A stretch of 64,000 nt of DNA from Cryptomeria japonica (lineage: Eukaryota > Streptophyta > Pinopsida > Cupressales > Cupressaceae): contig NC_081415.1 in the NCBI RefSeq assembly GCF_030272615.1, forward strand, positions 604,027,644 through 604,091,643. The letters run 5' to 3'. The translations under genes and the position numbers were made by a program. The notes below the pieces were generated by a model. The model was not told the origin of the DNA. It saw only the letters and a list, made by a program, of their open reading frames with translations, and searched no databases. Below, one piece after another: positions 58,496 to 64,000 of the stretch (the first letter of the stretch is position 1; each line of letters opens with the position of its first letter).

Positions 58496-61494
58496 TTTCA
58501 TGTCCAAAATTTAGGGCAAGAACGGGATTAAAAAAATAAATTTAAAAATAAAGTTTAAAATAATATTTTTTTAGTTTTTCTTTTGTTTCATTTGTTTAAT
58601 AAAGATAATTTATTATATATATATATATATATATGTATTTATATTAGCTGCATTCGAACTCAGAACTTTAATGCACAGAATACATAAGTCATTATATATT
58701 TTTTTTTTCAAACTTTTTAAATAGCTTCATTAAACCTATTCTAAAATATAGCAATGTATTTTCTTTTAAACCTTAATTACAAAAAAAACAATCAGAGATA
58801 GACTATTTAGCTATAGTTTTATTTCCTGCAACAATTAAATCATAGAGTTACATAAATCTAAACAACACTACATAACTCTAGAATTTATTGAAGTAAATCC
58901 TAAAGATAGCCATGATGATTTTCTTGGATTTAATATCTGCAAATAAATAAAATGACAAGTACAATAACTTTACAGCAACAATATAAATGACAAATTTTAA
59001 TAAAATTTACAACAACTAAATAAATCTATCATCTATTAATTTAAAACCTTAGAGATGGCTATATAATCTTTGATTTTATTTTCTACAATTAATATAAAAT
59101 CACAAATAAAATAACATCACAAATTTAAATAAGATAAATTTTACATTTCCATATATAGATCTAAATACTTTAATTTTCAGCCTCCTGCATGCATGCAAAA
59201 TCAATTCTATTTCTTTTCAAATAAATTGTTTCAATTGCATAAGGGAAATAACAATTTTCTTTCTTTTCAAAATATCCTATACACACAAATATTTATTTCA
59301 AAACTTTAGGAACTACAATCAGAAATTATCATTTTCTTTTCATCAATATAACTTAAATAAATATTACATATCTTTAAGCATATTCCGAAGTTTTTATTGT
59401 CACTTTACCAATAGGTCTCTCATTTCAATTGAATGAGGACTTTTGAAGAAAATTAATTACATTTACAACATTTTTCTGCAACAAATAACTCCAGCCACAT
59501 GTACATGTCTTATTCCTTTCTTCCAACAATATGCATTAAATCAAAAACTATGACCATGGAGAGCTCACCTCCCAGCCTAGGCTAACTGGTAGCCACCCCC
59601 GAGCTTGGAGAACCAAACCCTAGATGACTAACACACATTCAAACAGAAAAGACAAAGGAAAACATAATCTCAAACACAATCCCAACCCGGCTACACTGCA
59701 CCACACATTTGTGATGTCTTATCAAGGGTGGTAGTGCACCAAGTACCCTGAGGAGACTGCAAGTATAGTAAAACATATAGCCACCTTATGGCAAACCAAA
59801 TACATCATAAGTATAACAACCCCACATTCCTTATGCCCCCCAAGGCTTTCACGCCTTATTTCCTTCCTTATGACCCCCAATGCATAAACAAGCCATGCAG
59901 CAAGGTTCACCTAAAAATCCCTTGTGATCACTCTCATAACAAGAGCCTCTCACTCGAGGGTTGTCACTCATACCACCCACAAGACCATCCTCTCTCCCAA
60001 CAATAGGAGGCCTTGATTACTCCCAAGCACATAAAATGCCATACAAAAGTAAAACATAAAACACTAATTATTTCTCCAAGGGAAATATGCAAGAAAACTA
60101 GACTTCAACACAAACAATTCTTTCAATACTACATGCAATATGAAAACATTACAAGAAAGGTAGAACCAACCTTAAACTGCCCAAAGGTATGCTAGTTTTG
60201 TTGAGGATGAGCAACCCAATTCCACAAATCTTTCCTTTCTACCTTTAACCAAATTCTCAATTCCAAATCTATTATTTTTCCTTTTCCAAAATTCCTTGTC
60301 TCTGAAAATGGAGAGTGGGTGATTACCCACAAATTTTCTAATTCTTGCTTAAGAAGCCCTTTGTGAGAGTTCTCACAATTTTCTAAAACTGAAAAAGGAA
60401 GGTAAGGCAAAATGGGAAAGGGAACTCTCATTCCAAAAGGAAGGCTAACAACTTAGTTCAAGCCTTCTAATTTCCATTTTCACACAACTTAGAAAAGTCA
60501 CTTTTTAAGGTGTCAAAAAGGTCACATGAGAGTTGGTACATGCCTAAAATTACTCCTAACCCTTAGGTATACCTTATGGGCTTTAGGAAACCCTATTAAA
60601 CTACCCCTAGGTGTCCATTTAACCCATGTTAAACCCATTTGAAGTTAATTTTCGGGTCAAACTTAAGTTGACCATCCCAAAGATTCTTTACCCAAGGCAT
60701 TTATGCAATCATATTAAATTAATTGAAAAAGCTATAGTTAAACAACTCCCTCCAAAAGACAAATTTAAAAACTCAAACATAAATCAAAACATGTGTCAAG
60801 TGACACAAAGAAAATACTTTTACAAAATTATACATGAAATCTTGTCTCTCGTTGGATTTACACAAATAATCAAAATTCAATTTAACATTCATGCAACAAT
60901 CACTTTCACGAATAAAATATGATACAAATGGGTTGTTGTCTCTCCAAATAGACAAGCCCTGGTTTTACGAACGCACATAGGTCTAGGTTTGGTTCTCCAT
61001 AATATTTCCATTGTTACATGGATAAATTTCCTGCACATCTCAATTACACATTAGTACTTCCAAATATCCTCATAAAATATTAAACACATGAATAAGAATA
61101 CACATCAAACACTCTGCAAACAATTGACATTAACAAATCAATATCTCATATATCCCAATTTATCCACATAAGCCATTATCATAATCCTCATAATTTCATT
61201 CATTCATAAGATATGCATCATATTTCCACACCCTAATAAAGTTTTGTAATTCCAGATATAGCTGACATATGTTAGTTCAAGATTATCCAATCAGTGGATC
61301 TTTTAGGATTTCAAATTCATAACACATCAAAATGTATACCACAAGGTGAAATAACTCTATAACTTGGTTCAATTACTTTTCTCACCAATCTATCTGTCTA
61401 ACATAGCCCATTCTATTGATATATATAACATTTATTAATAGGGTCAAACATGGTCAACTAAGTTAATAAAAGCTTGGTTGGGGAGGGTCTTAAA
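58496..61494 (-). repeat. J 5' LTR (right copy)
   Basis: 2,999 bp, paired with 51456-54433. Both ends are altered (element-sense TTTAAGACC start and GACATGAAA end). A longer TA microsatellite lies at about 58614-58636. Confidence 0.9.
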
Positions 61495-61499
61495 GAATG

Positions 61500-62283
61500 C
61501 ATCAAAGAGATAACCAGTCAGAGAGGTCATCAAAGATCATATTGACTGAGTGTTAGAAGGAGAACAGGTAAGAGGGGTTTAACTGGTATAGAACAGAGGA
61601 ACCGGTGAACTCTCTCAGATTTGACAATCAAGTGAACCAACACTAGTTGAACTAGTAAGAAGGCAACAATGGTGAGAAAAGGTAAACACAGTACTGATGG
61701 TGACAAGCAGCCGCAGGTCAGAGTGATTAGAGAATCGGTAGAACAAAGGCAACAAGTTTGAGAAGAGGCAAACTGGTAAGGTTGCAACAAAGAGGAAAGA
61801 AGAGAAGAGAATCGGTTAAGTAGAGAACAGAGAAGGGCTAAATTGGAAGAGAGATTGCAGAGGTTACAAAACTCATTTGTATCTGGGATATTACTTTTGT
61901 ATTGATATATTTAATTGTTATCACTGAGTTGGAGCTCGATGTAGTGGTTGGTTCTCCTGGGGTTGGTGCCGTAAATCAAGGATTGGTGCTCCTTGGGTTG
62001 GTGCCCCAAACTTTAGAACAGTGTTTATTGTGAGGCTAGATTGGAGCAGTAGACTCCAGCAACATTTCTCACTGAGGTTTTTCCCATGTTGGGTTTTCCT
62101 CGTATATCTGGTGTTATGTGATGTGTATTTGTTTGTGCTTGCATCTTGATGTCTTCCCTTATTTCATCGGTATATTTACTTTGTATTTGAACTGCTAACT
62201 GGTACACACTTTTAGGATTAAAATGGTTAAGTTGGGAAATGACTGATTGAACCTTCCCTCTCAGTGGCATATTGTGTTCTACA
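61500..62283 (+). repeat. H 3' LTR, last part
   Basis: It continues the H LTR after J, with the block order of the B LTR end (GGTGCTCCTTGGGTTGGTGC, CAACATTTCTCAC, GGGTTTTCCTCGTATATCTGG). It ends GTGTTCTACA at 62283. Without J the LTR is about 2.37 kb. Confidence 0.82.
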
Positions 62284-62491
62284 ACTAAAGCATTGATTCT
62301 TCTCACATGAAGCACTAAGCTCAAATTTTCACTATTTGCACTTTCTCCTTCCTCAATCCTAGATCCCTAATGCCCTTGACCATGGCATTGGGTGGAATGT
62401 TCCTCTCAAAAAGGGCCCATTTTAAGGCCTCATAATGGTTACCCGATTTGGGTATAGACCTAGATCCCATGTTGGCCCATTTTACTAGGAA

Positions 62492-62735
62492 TTATAAAGG
62501 GAGGCCTAGCTCTCTCAATTTAAACCTAACTAATGAATTCAATATTTCAATTACACTCTAAAAAATTTAAGAGAGCAAGAAATTAGTCTTCTATCAAGCA
62601 TTGGAGAAGAATTGAAGTCAAGGTTCATACATTCGAGATGACATTCATGTTCTATGTTTTATGAGGACTATCTACATGAAACCCTAATTCCTTGTGAAGA
62701 CAAACAAAACTTCATTAAAGGTATATCATAAGTGT
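62492..62735 (+). repeat. Promoter-like module, copy 1
   Basis: It begins ATTATAAAGGGAGG (TATA-like), then CTCTCAATTTAA, ATTCGAGATGACATTCATG, TCTACATGA, and ends TTCATTAAAGGTATATCATAAG. The second copy has the same order, so they share an origin as old LTR parts or duplicated leader sequence. Confidence 0.5.
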
Positions 62736-63700
62736 TTCAAACATCTTCTACATTTTCCTCAAAATGAAAACATTTTACTGTAGTACTTCATTTACATTTA
62801 AATTCTATTTCATGGTTAATTACAAAACTAAGGTGTGACCTAAGGAAAACCTCTATTCCTGACAATTTCCCCCTTTTCACTATTTGAAGTAATAGGTATA
62901 GAGCTATTTTTTAGAGGAATGGTAAGATTCATGGAGATGAGGAGGTTCACCTTTGGACAGTGAAAAGTTATCAAGACCAAGGTGACCACCACCACAGTCT
63001 TGACAATTTAGGACAAATTTCTAGGAATAGATTTGAACCTTCATCTACTACTTAGATCTAGGTTTGTAGCTTAGTAAGATGAATGTACCTCACTATTAAT
63101 GCATAATATCTTTAATAATTCATTTCTTTACTATAATCTTTTACAACTAAAAAATACAATTCAATCTTAGGAAAAGTAGAGCCCCATTTAGGAGGGATGG
63201 AATCTAATTAGAGTCTTGGTATGTTAGGTTTAGATCTATCAAATTCCTATCTCTCCCTAATGTGATGGTGATTAAGAAAAAATAGTGCTTTTAGTACATT
63301 CGATGGCGAAACCCTAATTTTTCACCATTATAACATAATAATCCCACTAAAGTGTAGACTAAATGTAAAGTTGAAAGTTGTTTCCATATATAGTTTTATT
63401 GTCAGTTGGGCCTCACTTTGACATTTTTTCCTTCTTGGATTACCTAATTATGCTTGATTTTGCTGGCACAAGTTTCAAATTTGAAATCTTCAACTCTAGC
63501 TCTAATCTATAGACCTTTGTTCAACCCAGATGAACTAGATAAGGGTAGTTATAAACCTTTTCTTCCTAGACAAGGAAGAATAACATCCTTGTCCAGATCA
63601 AAAGGCTCCAATTTCAAACACTCTAAGGGTTACGAAATCTTGAGTGAGAACCTATATTCTAGGTCAACATTCTTCATAATTTGTAGTATGTTCCATGAGG

Positions 63701-63959
63701 GTAGGTATAAAAGAAAGTCTTACCCCCTCATTGAGACATCTTTCAATATTTAATTTAATTCCTATCAAGAAAATTCAAGTGAGAAAGTAATCAATAATCA
63801 TTAGAGTGGTGAAGGAGAAGTTAATAGTCAAATTTCAAGCATTCAAGATGGCATCCATGATCAAGTTTTTATAAAGACATTGATGAATTCTTACATGATA
63901 ATATCAACCTTTTCATGAAGACATCAAGGCAAAGAAGATTCATAAAGGTATAACATTTG
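63701..63959 (+). repeat. Promoter-like module, copy 2
   Basis: GGTATAAAAGAAAG, CCCTCATTGAGACA, ATTCAAGATGGCATCCATG, TCTTACATGA and, at the end, TTCATAAAGGTATAACATTTG correspond in order to copy 1. Identity is low to moderate and needs an alignment. Confidence 0.5.
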
Positions 63960-64000
63960 AATTAAGAATATTTATTTTAGATATAGTCCCTAGCCTATCA

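Larger units (their letters stand above)
51456..61494 (-). mobile_element. Element J: long-LTR retrotransposon with little coding
   Basis: 10 kb with two direct repeats of about 3 kb and TSD GAATG (51451-51455 and 61495-61499) inside the H LTR. The PPT-like tract (54434-54449) and PBS (58481-58492) place it on the minus strand. LTRs make up 60% of its length and only about 4.06 kb is internal, without any ORF over 100 codons. This resembles a LARD-type non-autonomous element; its superfamily cannot be told. The LTRs are much alike by eye, so the insertion is not among the oldest. Confidence 0.88.
46201..62283 (+). mobile_element. Element H: gag-bearing LTR element, 5' LTR lost
   Basis: It keeps the last 38 bp of its 5' LTR, the PBS (46241-46252), about 3.6 kb of internal DNA, the PPT (49858-49869) and a 3' LTR (49870-62283) split by J. 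The internal region has only a gag with knuckle remnants (46313 to about 48110); 48480-49857 shows no protease, integrase or RT. It is related to B by its gag start and LTR ending. Either it has lost pol or it is another non-autonomous type. Confidence 0.8.
62284..64000. other. Unassigned right flank with duplicated module
   Basis: No ORF that I trust. Two stretches (62492-62735 and 63701-63959) are diverged direct copies of a TATA-containing module. The interval between them shows no domain. The target site after H begins ACTAA. Confidence 0.5.

Noticed and set aside
58614-58636. TA runs in the J LTRs as a promoter or origin
   Set aside because: Simple microsatellite of different length in the two LTRs; no other support.
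1-64000. CRISPR arrays, bacterial operons or rRNA genes
   Set aside because: No regularly spaced repeats with unique spacers, no rRNA-like sequence; the context is plant nuclear DNA.

Overview
The window is gene-poor plant nuclear DNA that consists almost entirely of nested, decayed LTR retrotransposons. The copia-type pol order (protease, integrase, RT, RNase H), primer-binding sites that match the 3' end of plant initiator-tRNA-Met, 5-bp target-site duplications (TSDs), LTRs of 0.8 to 3 kb and the absence of any convincing host gene suggest a large-genome seed plant. A gymnosperm is plausible, but this is inference. I name the elements A to J (no I).

Layout. A (546-2125) is a gag fragment, followed by a 29-bp tandem array and an unidentified coding relic (2648-3430). 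G (4780-18972, minus strand, TSD AATCT/AATTT) is split by F (8428-14972, plus strand, TSD GGTTT/GGTTC). B (from 20425, plus) has its gag split by the complete element C (23637-31048, plus, TSD GAAGA). B's reverse-transcriptase region is cut at 33537 by E (plus), and E's own 5' LTR is split by the complete element D (35499-44111, plus, TSD AGTTT). E stops abruptly at 46200, where the last 38 bp of an LTR of H begin. H's 3' LTR is split by J (51456-61494, minus, TSD GAATG), an element with about 3-kb LTRs and almost no coding signal. 62284-64000 is unassigned and contains a divergent duplicated module.

How the elements relate. C and D are decayed autonomous copia elements with gag, protease, integrase, RT and RNase H. 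Their polypurine tract, the TGTTGG LTR start and the repeated upstream purine tracts resemble what is described for the Sirevirus (SIRE) lineage. F, G and E are different. Each has a coiled-coil, multi-zinc-knuckle gag; F and G follow it with a second very long ORF (about 1,075 to 1,116 codons) where pol should be, and E keeps the start of the same ORF. I find no protease, integrase, RT or RNase H in them. They share the PBS and the PPT/LTR junction with C and D, so the simplest model is a non-autonomous lineage mobilised in trans by copia elements but carrying a conserved second protein. This is the best candidate for an undescribed system here. H has only a recognisable gag.

All coding regions are dead copies. 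About 28 of 39 in-frame stops that I counted in D, E, F and G are TAG, mostly at places where a CAG codon is expected, as deamination of CHG-methylated cytosine would give. Nucleotide identities and family names were judged by eye, without database searches.
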